64,000 bases of DNA from Acidobacteriota bacterium. Lineage in GTDB: Bacteria; Acidobacteriota; Vicinamibacteria; Vicinamibacterales; Vicinamibacteraceae. Within the stretch, counting starts at the first letter, position 1; each line of letters begins with the position of its first letter. The position numbers and the translations under genes are program-made. The notes beneath the pieces were generated by a model. It did no database searches. It was not told the DNA's origin and was given only the letters and a program-made list of their open reading frames with translations. The stretch covers positions 1 to 64,000 of the forward strand of contig JADLFL010000041.1 of NCBI GenBank assembly GCA_020845575.1, written 5' to 3'. Of this stretch, positions 54,261 through 61,706 are shown piece by piece.

Positions 54261-56150
54261 TTGTGCGGCTTCGCTGGAGTGTTCAATCGTGATGGGGCGC
54301 CTGTCGACCCGGAGTGGCTGTCGAGGATGGCCGCGACGCTCGGCCATCGTGGCCCTGACGGCAGCGGGTGCTGGACCGATGGCGGCATCGGTCTCGCGCA
54401 TCGCCGGCTCAGCGTGATCGACGTCTCCGACGCCGGGCGTCAGCCCATGGCCTCCGAGGATGGCCGCATCATCGTCAGCTACAACGGCGAGATCTACAAC
54501 TTCGAGGACGTCCGCCGGCTTCTCGTCGAGAAGGGCCACCGGTTCGCGTCGCGCACGGACACGGAAGTGATCGTGCACGCGTGGGAGGAGTGGGGCGTCG
54601 AGGCCGTGGCGCGCTTCAACGGGATGTTCGCGTTCGCGGTGTGGGACCGCGACGCGCGCACATTGTGGCTCGTGCGCGACAGGCTCGGCGTCAAACCGCT
54701 CTACTACGCGTCGATGGGCACTCGACTGGTCTTCGGATCGGAGATCAAGGCGTTGCTCGCCGTGCCGGGTGTGACGCCAACGCTCGATCCCGTGGCGCTC
54801 GACGCGTTCCTGGCGCTCAACTACGTCCCGGGACCGCGCACGATCTGGCGCGAGGTGGCGCAGCTGCCGCCTGGTCACGTGCTCACCGCGACGAGGGATC
54901 GGCTCGACGTGGATCCGTACTGGGACGTGCGGTTCGGGAAGGATCCACTGACCGATCGCGGTGCCGCGATCGGAGACATCCGCCGTCTGTGCGACGATGC
55001 CGTGCGCATGCGACTGGTGTCGGACGTCCCGCTCGGGGCGTTCCTGAGCGGCGGCCTCGATTCGTCGGCCATCGTGCACTTCATGCGGCCGCGGCACGCA
55101 GGCCCGCTGCACACGTTCAGCGTCAGGTTCGACGAACCGTCGTTCGACGAGGGGCCGTTCGCGGCTCTGGTGGCGCGGACCTACGACCTCACGCATCACG
55201 AGATCGTGTGTCGCGCAACTGATGTCCCGGCGTGTCTCGAGCGCATCGTCTGGCACGCCGACTCGCCGGTCGCCGACATCTCGATGGTGCCCATGTACAG
55301 GCTCGCGCAGGAGACGCGCCGCCATGTGACGGTGGTCCTCTCGGGCGATGGTGGCGACGAGGTGTTCGGCGGATACGCCGTCTATCACGCTGATCGCCTC
55401 GCGCGTGTCTGGCGTACGCTGCCACGCTGGTTTCGCGACAGGCTGGTGCGTCCCCTCGTGGAGGTGCTGCCGGCATCCAGCGGGAAGATGAGCCTCGACT
55501 ACGCGTTGCGCCAGTTCGTGGCGGGTGCGGGGGAGTCGCCCGAACGCGCGCACTACACGTGGCGGACCATCTGCAACGACGGGGAGCGTGCCTCGCTGCT
55601 GAGGCCGGATGTCCACGCGGAGGCGGCGCGCGAGCAGGCACCGGACGCGCCGTTTCTCGCGGCGTACCGCGCGTCAGACGCCCCCGATCTGCTGGACCGC
55701 CTGTTCCACGTGGACGTCAAGACGTTCCTGGCCGACTCCATCCTGCCGAAGGTCGATCGGACGACCATGGCGTTCGGGCTCGAAGCGAGGACACCCTGGC
55801 TCGACTATCGGCTGGTGGAGCTCGGGGCGCGGATCCCGTGGCGCTGGAAGCTGCGCGGACGCGACACGAAGGTCATCTTCAAGGAGGCCATGCGCGGCCT
55901 CGTCCCCGATCCGATCGTGGCACGCACGAAAGCCGGCTTCCATGCGCCGCTGGCGGCGTGGTTCCGTGGTCCGCTCGAGCCGCTGGTGCGTGATGCCCTC
56001 TCGCCGGCGTCACTGGCCGTGTTGCCGGAACTGCAGCCGGCGCCCGTACAGGCGATGATGGAGGCGCATGTCGCCGGCAGGGCCAATCACGCCTTCAAAC
56101 TCTGGGGACTCGTCACCCTCGTTCGCTGGGCGCATGCCTGGCGCCATTGA
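54261..56150 (+). CDS. asnB: Asparagine synthetase B, glutamine-hydrolysing
   Basis: A 629-residue class II glutamine amidotransferase/asparagine synthetase. The mature enzyme begins with Cys2 directly after the initiator (MCGFAGVFNRDG), then LGHRGPDGSGCW, IVSYNGEIYNFE and the PP-loop PLGAFLSGGLDSSAIVHFM. The synthetase core includes VLSGDGGDEVFGGYAVYH and LPKVDRTTMAFGLEARTPWLDY. The start is a TTG (54261), the only codon that puts Cys in position 2. It is the type found next to surface polysaccharide genes; a glycosyltransferase follows at 56155. Confidence 0.93.
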   Translation: MCGFAGVFNRDGAPVDPEWLSRMAATLGHRGPDGSGCWTDGGIGLAHRRLSVIDVSDAGRQPMASEDGRIIVSYNGEIYNFEDVRRLLVEKGHRFASRTDTEVIVHAWEEWGVEAVARFNGMFAFAVWDRDARTLWLVRDRLGVKPLYYASMGTRLVFGSEIKALLAVPGVTPTLDPVALDAFLALNYVPGPRTIWREVAQLPPGHVLTATRDRLDVDPYWDVRFGKDPLTDRGAAIGDIRRLCDDAVRMRLVSDVPLGAFLSGGLDSSAIVHFMRPRHAGPLHTFSVRFDEPSFDEGPFAALVARTYDLTHHEIVCRATDVPACLERIVWHADSPVADISMVPMYRLAQETRRHVTVVLSGDGGDEVFGGYAVYHADRLARVWRTLPRWFRDRLVRPLVEVLPASSGKMSLDYALRQFVAGAGESPERAHYTWRTICNDGERASLLRPDVHAEAAREQAPDAPFLAAYRASDAPDLLDRLFHVDVKTFLADSILPKVDRTTMAFGLEARTPWLDYRLVELGARIPWRWKLRGRDTKVIFKEAMRGLVPDPIVARTKAGFHAPLAAWFRGPLEPLVRDALSPASLAVLPELQPAPVQAMMEAHVAGRANHAFKLWGLVTLVRWAHAWRH

Positions 56151-56154
56151 TCGC

Positions 56155-57015
56155 ATGCCCGAACCCGTCTCGATCATCGTCCCGGTTTACAACGAGGAAG
56201 GCGCGATCGCGGAGACGCTCGCCGCCATCGAGGACACGATGCACCACACTGGGCGCGCCTTCGAGGTCCTCGTCGTGGACGATGGGTCGGTCGACGGGAC
56301 GGCAGACGTACTGACCGCCGTCGGTGCGCGCGTGGTGCGTCATCGCGCGAACCGCGGATACGGCGCGGCGCTGAAGACCGGGATTGCCGCCACCACGTAT
56401 CCGCTCATCGCGATCCTCGATGCGGACGGGACCTATCCCGTCGCACGACTGCCGGCCCTGCTCACGCAGGCCGATGACGCGGACATGGTGGTCGGCGCGC
56501 GTACGGGCGGGAGCGTGCACGTGCCCGCGCTGCGGCGGCCCGTCAAGTGGATGCTGACGCGCGTGGCCAACGTGCTCAGCGGGCATCGCATCCCGGATCT
56601 GAACTCCGGGATGCGCGTGTTCCGGCGCGACGTGGCGCTGCGATTCTTCGAACTGTATCCGGACGGCTTCTCGTTCACGTCCACGATCACGCTGGCGTCG
56701 CACATCAACGGCTATCGCGTGGAGTACGTGCCCATCGACTACTACCGCCGCACGGGCGCCTCGTCGATCCGTCCCATCCGCGACACGATCAACTTCTTCC
56801 TCCTCATCGTGCGTCTCGTGGTGACGTTCCGTCCGCTGAACGTCTTCCTCCCGGCGGCCGCGCTCCTGCTCGTGCTGGGCGTGGTCAAGGCTGCCGTCGA
56901 CTTCAGTCGCACGGGCGCCTTCGGCGTCGGCGCCGCGATCCTGATCCTCACCGCCATCCAGATCGCGCTGATGGGTCTGCTCGCCGATCTCGTGACGCGA
57001 CGGACCAGTCTGTAG
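56155..57015 (+). CDS. Family 2 glycosyltransferase with C-terminal membrane helices
   Basis: A 286-residue protein of the dolichol-phosphate-mannose/ArnC-like GT2 group. The catalytic domain has PVSIIVPVYNEEGAIAETL, EVLVVDDGSVDGTADVL and ILDADGTYPVARL (DxD-like), then SGMRVFRRDV. Two membrane helices follow (LRLVVTFRPLNVFLPAAALLLVLG...; AILILTAIQIALMGLLADLV). It likely transfers a sugar to undecaprenyl phosphate. An ATG at 56134 overlapping asnB is possible; 56155 gives the family start just after the asnB stop. Confidence 0.85.
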   Translation: MPEPVSIIVPVYNEEGAIAETLAAIEDTMHHTGRAFEVLVVDDGSVDGTADVLTAVGARVVRHRANRGYGAALKTGIAATTYPLIAILDADGTYPVARLPALLTQADDADMVVGARTGGSVHVPALRRPVKWMLTRVANVLSGHRIPDLNSGMRVFRRDVALRFFELYPDGFSFTSTITLASHINGYRVEYVPIDYYRRTGASSIRPIRDTINFFLLIVRLVVTFRPLNVFLPAAALLLVLGVVKAAVDFSRTGAFGVGAAILILTAIQIALMGLLADLVTRRTSL

Positions 57016-57039
57016 AATCCCGCGGCCCCTGAACCATAC

Positions 57040-57103
57040 GGAGGCCAGGGCCTTCAGCCCCTGGCGCCGACGAACGGGTCAAAACCCGTTCGCTCCATCC
57101 GAA
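57040..57103. repeat. Palindromic repeats downstream of the glycosyltransferase
   Basis: GGCCAGGG-CTTCAG-CCCCTGGC (57046-57065) and ACGGGTCAAAACCCGT (57073-57088) form hairpins in the convergent gap. The first resembles the palindrome at 36503-36525. Confidence 0.65.
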
Positions 57104-57127
57104 GAGCAGCTGGCAAGGCCGCCCTTG

Positions 57128-58504
57128 TCACCGCGGCAGCGTGACGGTGAAGACGGCTCCCGAACCGTCTGTCCGGTTGCCGGCGCTCACCTGGCCACCG
57201 TGGAGTTCGACCAGGTGCCTGACGATCGAGAGGCCGAGGCCGGTACCGCCCGACTCGCGTGAGCGGGCCTTGTCCACGCGGTAGAACCGTTCGAACACGC
57301 GCGAGAGCTCGGCGTCGGGGATCCCATGCCCCGTGTCGGCGACAGACAGGCGCACGCGGTTCCCGTCCGAGGAGGCGAGCAGATCGATTCGGCTGCCTTC
57401 GGGCGTGTACGCGCTCGCGTTCTCGACGAGGTTGCGGAGCACGTCGTGCAGCTTGGCGGGGTCCACGCGGATCGTCAGTGCCGGCGGCGTCACGTCGATG
57501 TGGACCGACTGGCCGCGCGCGGCGGTGATCGGCTGCAGGTCCGCCGTCACGGCCTGGAACAGCCCCTCGACCGAGACGTCGGCGAGTTCCAACGGTTCCT
57601 GGCCCGCGTCCAGGCGCGCGAGGCGCAGGAGGTCCTGGACCAGTCGCTCCATGCGCGCCGAATGCCGCGCGATGATGTCGAGGAACCGCACCGTCTCTGG
57701 CGACTGCGTCGGGCCGTCGAGCAGCGCCTCGACGTAGCCGCGGATCGCCGTGAGCGGCGTGCGGAGCTCGTGCGACACGTTGGCAACGAAGTCGCGACGG
57801 ATGCGATCCGCGCGGCGGAGGTCGGTGATGTCGTGCAGCACGAGCACCACCGCGCGGCTGCCCGGCGCGATCGCGGGTGAGCAGCGCGCGATGAACGTCT
57901 GTGCGGCGTCGCGTCCGATCGCCAGCTCCAGCCCGCCCGGCCGTTCGCCGTGCAGCGCCTGGCTGATCTGCAGCGCGATGTCGGGGTGCCGGATCAGCTC
58001 GCCGTAGCGCCGGCCGATGGGAGAGGCGTCGAGGCGGAGCAGCTTCCGCGCGGCTTCGTTGGCCAGTTGGACCTGCTCGTGCTCGTCCACCACGATCACG
58101 CCTTCCACCATGCCGGAGAGCACGGCTTCGAGGCGCGCGCGATCGCGCGTCAGGTCGCCCAGTCGCGTTTCGAGCAGCGTGGCCGCGGTGTTGACGGCAC
58201 GCGCGACGCGCCCGATCGCGTCTCCGCGCGTCTCGGGCAGCACGGCGCGAAGTTCGCCGCTCCCGAGCGCGCGGACCGCCGTGACGACGTCGCCGATTCT
58301 GTCGTCGACCACTGTCAGGGCGACCCATGCCGTGATCACGGCCGACACCGCTGCCGTCACGAGCCCGACCAGGCCGATGCGCAACAGGAACGCCGCAGAC
58401 GTCTCCAGCGGCTCCTGCGTCACCCACGCCACGGCCACCGTGAACAGCGGCGTGAACAGCGCCGTCTGCAACGCCGTCAGGATGACGAAGGTGGGGATTC
58501 TCAT
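57128..58504 (-). CDS. PhoR-like sensor histidine kinase
   Basis: A 458-residue kinase. Two membrane helices (FVILTALQTALFTPLFTVAVAW; RIGLVGLVTAAVSAVITAWVAL), a HAMP linker and a PAS domain (VLSGMVEGVIVVDEHEQV) lead to HisKA (FVANVSHELRTPLTAIRGY with the phospho-His) and HATPase_c (NLVENASAYTPEG, DTGHGIPD, GGTGLGLSIVRHLVELHGG). PhoR-type kinases sense phosphate through Pst/PhoU. It lies 13 bp downstream of the PhoB-like regulator. A candidate PHO box sits before the Pit operon, which fits this pair. Confidence 0.92.
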   Translation of the reverse strand: MRIPTFVILTALQTALFTPLFTVAVAWVTQEPLETSAAFLLRIGLVGLVTAAVSAVITAWVALTVVDDRIGDVVTAVRALGSGELRAVLPETRGDAIGRVARAVNTAATLLETRLGDLTRDRARLEAVLSGMVEGVIVVDEHEQVQLANEAARKLLRLDASPIGRRYGELIRHPDIALQISQALHGERPGGLELAIGRDAAQTFIARCSPAIAPGSRAVVLVLHDITDLRRADRIRRDFVANVSHELRTPLTAIRGYVEALLDGPTQSPETVRFLDIIARHSARMERLVQDLLRLARLDAGQEPLELADVSVEGLFQAVTADLQPITAARGQSVHIDVTPPALTIRVDPAKLHDVLRNLVENASAYTPEGSRIDLLASSDGNRVRLSVADTGHGIPDAELSRVFERFYRVDKARSRESGGTGLGLSIVRHLVELHGGQVSAGNRTDGSGAVFTVTLPR

Positions 58505-58517
58505 GCCGAGTGCCGGT

Positions 58518-59219
58518 TCATTTCAGCTTGTACCCGAACTGCTTCACCGTTTCGATCGCGTCGATGAGCGGCGGCAGCTTCTCGCGGAGGCGGCGGACGT
58601 GGACGTCGACGGTCCGGGATCCGCCGGTGTACTGGTAGCCCCACACGTCGGTGAGCATCAGGTCACGCGAGAGTACGCGGCCGCGGTGTTCGAGGAAGTA
58701 CCGCAGCAGCAGGAACTCCTTGGCTGTCAGGCGCACGTCATCGCCGGCGTGCGTCACGACGTGGCGATCGAGATCCATCCTGATGTCGTCGTACTCCAGC
58801 ACGTGCTCGGGTGACGGGACAGGTGCGGCCGCCGCCGCTGCGACGCCCCGGTGCGACCGGCGCAGGAGGGCGCTCACGCGCGCCACCACTTCCTTGGCGC
58901 TGAACGGCTTGGTGATGTAGTCGTCGGCGCCGAGCTCGAGGCCCACGATGCGATCGCTCTCCTCGGCGCGTGCCGTCACCATGATCACGAGGATGTCGGC
59001 CGACTCCGGCGTTGCGCGCAGTTGCCGGCAGATCTCGAGGCCGTCCATGCCGGGCAGCATGCGATCGAGGATCACGAGTTCCGGCCGGCGATCCCTGATG
59101 CGTGCCAGCGCCGCCTGACCTTGCGACAGCACGTCGACGTCGTGCGACGCACGTTCGAGGTAGTAGCGCAGGAGCTCGGCGATGTCGGGGTCGTCCTCGA
59201 CGACCAGGATGCGGCTCAT
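58518..59219 (-). CDS. PhoB-like response regulator
   Basis: A 233-residue regulator. Acidic residues E8/D9/D10, phospho-acceptor D52 (LVILDRMLPGMDG) and the switch region (VTARAEESD, KPFSAKEV) form the receiver; the C-terminal winged helix has RLTAKEFLLLRYFLEHRGRVLSRDLML and ETVKQFGYKLK. The ATG at 59219 overlaps the DUF3891 stop (ATGA). The longer frame upstream is a shadow of DUF3891. It is paired with the downstream PhoR-like kinase. Confidence 0.92.
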   Translation of the reverse strand: MSRILVVEDDPDIAELLRYYLERASHDVDVLSQGQAALARIRDRRPELVILDRMLPGMDGLEICRQLRATPESADILVIMVTARAEESDRIVGLELGADDYITKPFSAKEVVARVSALLRRSHRGVAAAAAAPVPSPEHVLEYDDIRMDLDRHVVTHAGDDVRLTAKEFLLLRYFLEHRGRVLSRDLMLTDVWGYQYTGGSRTVDVHVRRLREKLPPLIDAIETVKQFGYKLK

Positions 59220-59950
59220 GAGGGGAGTGGCTCCGGTCGTCCGTGGAGGTGGCCACGCAGCGTCTCGACTGTCGCGTCGTCGACGGCGCGTCGCAACTCG
59301 GCATCCGACGCGTAGCGGCGTCTTGCGATGCGTCGCCCGGACACCTGCCACGCGACGCTGACGCCGTCGAAGGGGTCCGGCGTGAGCGTCATGTCGTTGC
59401 CGTCCACGTGGCCACGATAGTGATCGAGTTCGAAGCGATCCTGCCAGCCATGACACAACGCCAGTGAGATGAGATCCGCTGCCCGGAGCGACGCGTAGTC
59501 GCGCAGGAAACCTGCGAAGGTACCCGCGTCATGCGAAGCGAACGTTGCCACACGGCTGTCACGTTCGTGTGACAGGGCCCTGAAGAAGTCGCGCCAGTCC
59601 GTGTCGCCGTCATAGCGCGCGTAGGCGGTGACCGCGTGGTGGGCGACGAGCGCCGCAACGTACGCATCGTCGCCGAGCGTCTCGACGGCGCGCGGCCACA
59701 CGGCCTGCCGCCGCGCCACGGGCAGGTGGATGAAGTCCCACGGCGCGCCCGTCTCCGGGTTCACCATCGGCGCATCGTCTTCGAGCGCCCAGCCCGTATC
59801 GTGCTCGCGTGTGGCGATGAGCAGCCGCTCGCGTGTAGGGCGGTCGGGTACGCCGTCGGCGCGCCAGTGGGTGAGGATGTCGGCGGCAAGCGCGGCGTGG
59901 TCGGGTTGCCTGATGAGCAGCCAGCTGTCGCCGTCGGGTCTGACGATCAC
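59216..59950 (-). CDS. DUF3891 protein
   Basis: A 244-residue protein matching DUF3891: VIVRPDGDSWLLIRQPDHAALAAD at the start, LIATREHDTGWALEDDAP, HHAVTAYARY and LQ/LCHGWQDRFELDHY. The many His and Asp residues (REHDTGW, AHHAV) suggest a metal-dependent HD-like fold. Function is unknown. The GTG at 59950 lies 6 nt after TACTGT; an upstream ATG at 59983 would add 11 residues. It forms an operon with the PhoB/PhoR pair. Confidence 0.75.
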   Translation of the reverse strand: MIVRPDGDSWLLIRQPDHAALAADILTHWRADGVPDRPTRERLLIATREHDTGWALEDDAPMVNPETGAPWDFIHLPVARRQAVWPRAVETLGDDAYVAALVAHHAVTAYARYDGDTDWRDFFRALSHERDSRVATFASHDAGTFAGFLRDYASLRAADLISLALCHGWQDRFELDHYRGHVDGNDMTLTPDPFDGVSVAWQVSGRRIARRRYASDAELRRAVDDATVETLRGHLHGRPEPLPS

Positions 59951-59999
59951 GCGAGCACAGTACAACACGTGGCGCGCGGACACGCGCCGGTCGTGTGCG

Positions 60000-60557
60000 T
60001 CACGCGATCGCGTTGCCTCGTTGGAAGCGATACGGGATCTGGCTCGTGTCGTCCGGCAGGCGGTAGTGATCGGGGTCCGCGTAGTCGTACCCTGCGCTCG
60101 GCAGGTTCAGCAGGAGAGTCGGATTGTGGCTCGTGGCCATGACGCCGTGCCACACGCCCGCGGGCACGATCACCAGTTCCGGCCGCGCGATCGACAGGTG
60201 CATCTCGTTCACGCGGCCCGCGGTGGACGAGTCGCGCCGCCCGTCGTACAGGGCCAGCGTGAGGCTGCCGCTGCTCACGAACAGTCGGTCGATGGTGCGC
60301 ACGTGCGTGTGCCACGCGGAGACGGCGCCGGGCATCAGGAGCACCTGGAACACCTGCCCGACGGGGCCATCGCACCATTCGGCGCGGAACACTTCGGTGA
60401 GGACGCCCGCTCGCTTGGTCACGGGGCGGATCTGGACGATCTCCACGCCGTCGATCCTGTCGCGGCCAACGGGCTGCCAGTCGGCCGTCACGCTCTGTCG
60501 ATCCTTGATCATGCCCTCGAGCGGAGTGATGAGCGTGGACGACTCGTGCACATGCAT
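60000..60557 (-). CDS. RfbC-like cupin, dTDP-4-dehydrorhamnose 3,5-epimerase family
   Basis: A 185-residue cupin. The core is QVFQVLLMPGAVSAWHTHVRTIDRLFVSSGSLTLALYDGR and LVIVPAGVWHGVMA, with the His in WHTH and the SxG...W pattern of the RmlC family. NTD-sugar epimerases of this family make L-rhamnose and related deoxysugars. It has its own ATG at 60557 and lies 13 bp after the second glycosyltransferase, so both serve surface polysaccharide synthesis. The catalytic base was not verified. It could also be a related cupin without the epimerase activity. Confidence 0.75.
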   Translation of the reverse strand: MHVHESSTLITPLEGMIKDRQSVTADWQPVGRDRIDGVEIVQIRPVTKRAGVLTEVFRAEWCDGPVGQVFQVLLMPGAVSAWHTHVRTIDRLFVSSGSLTLALYDGRRDSSTAGRVNEMHLSIARPELVIVPAGVWHGVMATSHNPTLLLNLPSAGYDYADPDHYRLPDDTSQIPYRFQRGNAIA

Positions 60558-60570
60558 GAGGTTCCTTTTA

Positions 60571-61491
60571 TCAGAGATCGGGCAGGCCTCGACGGCGTCG
60601 CAGCCAGTGCAGGAATCCGCCGCGGCCGGGGTGCCGCACCGCCAGCCAGACGGCGACCGGATGCAGTCCCAGCCTGGCGGCCTGGCGGAGGGCGGCGTTG
60701 CGCACGGCTCTCGCGACCTGCGCGCGCGGGCGAGCGCAGGCCGGCAGGCGCCCTCCCTGGGTCTGGGCATGCACGTAGGTCGTCAGCACCTCCTCGACCC
60801 AGTCGTCGCCGGCCACGACCCGTCGTCGCCACGCCTCGTGCTCGGTGGCGTCGACGGATCGATAGGATCCCACGCGTGCGCCTGACGGCAGGCCGAGTAC
60901 CGACACGCGCCGAAGTTCGACGAGTCGCGCACCCGCTCGCGCGGCGCGCCAGAGCCACTCCTGCGATGGGGCGAGCCGCAGCGTCCAGCCGTTGCGCCAC
61001 GGCCCGATGCGTGTCGTGAGGTCGCGACGCCACACCCATGACGAGGCCGGGATGCCGAGATCGGTGGAGTAGTGTCCGAGCGGCGATGGCCCGAGGAGCA
61101 CCACGGTGCGGTCAGGCAGCAGGCTTGCCTGCCACGTGTAGACGAGGTCGGCGCCGCTGCGATCGAGGTGCGCGAGCGCGTGCTCGAGGTGGTCGAGTCG
61201 CCAGAAGTCGTCGTGGTTGAGGAAGGCGAGCCTGTCGGCGCGCGCCAGTCGCACCCCCTCGTTGTTGGGGACCGACTGCTCACCATGGTTGCGCGGCAGG
61301 TTGACAAAGCGCAGGCGCGCATCGCCGAAGCGCGCCACGGCGTCTGCCGTGCCGTCGGTACAGGCATCGCCCACCACGATGGCTTCCCAGTCGCGGACGG
61401 TCTGGTGCCGGAGCGCGTCGAGCACTTCGGTCAGCACCGCCCGGCGGTTGTACGTCGCAATGACAATGGAGACGCAGGGTTGGCTGCTCAC
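60571..61491 (-). CDS. Family 2 glycosyltransferase
   Basis: A 306-residue GT2. The N-terminus is CVSIVIATYNRRAVLTEVLDALRHQ and IVVGDACTDGTADAV, followed by FLNHDDFWRLDHLEHALAHL with the DxD-like HDD. A second conserved acid is in APSQEWLWRAARAG. There is no membrane helix. It likely acts in polysaccharide assembly with the cupin downstream. The start is uncertain: a GTG at 61560 opens the frame, but the GTG at 61491 gives the usual family start and I prefer it. Confidence 0.82.
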   Translation of the reverse strand: MSSQPCVSIVIATYNRRAVLTEVLDALRHQTVRDWEAIVVGDACTDGTADAVARFGDARLRFVNLPRNHGEQSVPNNEGVRLARADRLAFLNHDDFWRLDHLEHALAHLDRSGADLVYTWQASLLPDRTVVLLGPSPLGHYSTDLGIPASSWVWRRDLTTRIGPWRNGWTLRLAPSQEWLWRAARAGARLVELRRVSVLGLPSGARVGSYRSVDATEHEAWRRRVVAGDDWVEEVLTTYVHAQTQGGRLPACARPRAQVARAVRNAALRQAARLGLHPVAVWLAVRHPGRGGFLHWLRRRRGLPDL

Positions 61492-61601
61492 GGCTGGGGC
61501 GACCGCACGCGCCGGAGTGTAACGCACGACGCGTGGCGGCCCGCGGGGGCCCAGGGCCACGTGCCTCGCGCGGTCTCGTGAACGGAGCCTCCATGGAAAA
61601 G

Positions 61602-61627
61602 GGGCGACTCCCGCGAGGAAGTCGCCC
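61602..61627. terminator. GC-rich hairpin with T-run on the minus strand
   Basis: GGGCGACT and AGTCGCCC form an 8-bp stem around a 10-nt loop (CCCGCGAGGA). On the minus strand the stem is followed by CTTTTCC. The hairpin lies in the divergent gap between the glycosyltransferase and the secreted protein, so it may end an antisense or leader RNA rather than a gene. Confidence 0.4.
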
Positions 61628-61693
61628 TCTTCAGCATCTGATAACCACGTTCTGGCCCCTCCTCGACACAGTTAGTACCCTTGATGGTCCTTC

Positions 61694-61701
61694 AAAGGAG
61701 G
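61694..61701 (+). promoter_or_regulatory. Strong ribosome binding site of the secreted protein gene
   Basis: AAAGGAGG with 5 nt before the ATG at 61707. It decides the start of the last gene, and contrasts with the leaderless genes in the window. Confidence 0.7.
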
Positions 61702-61706
61702 CTTGG

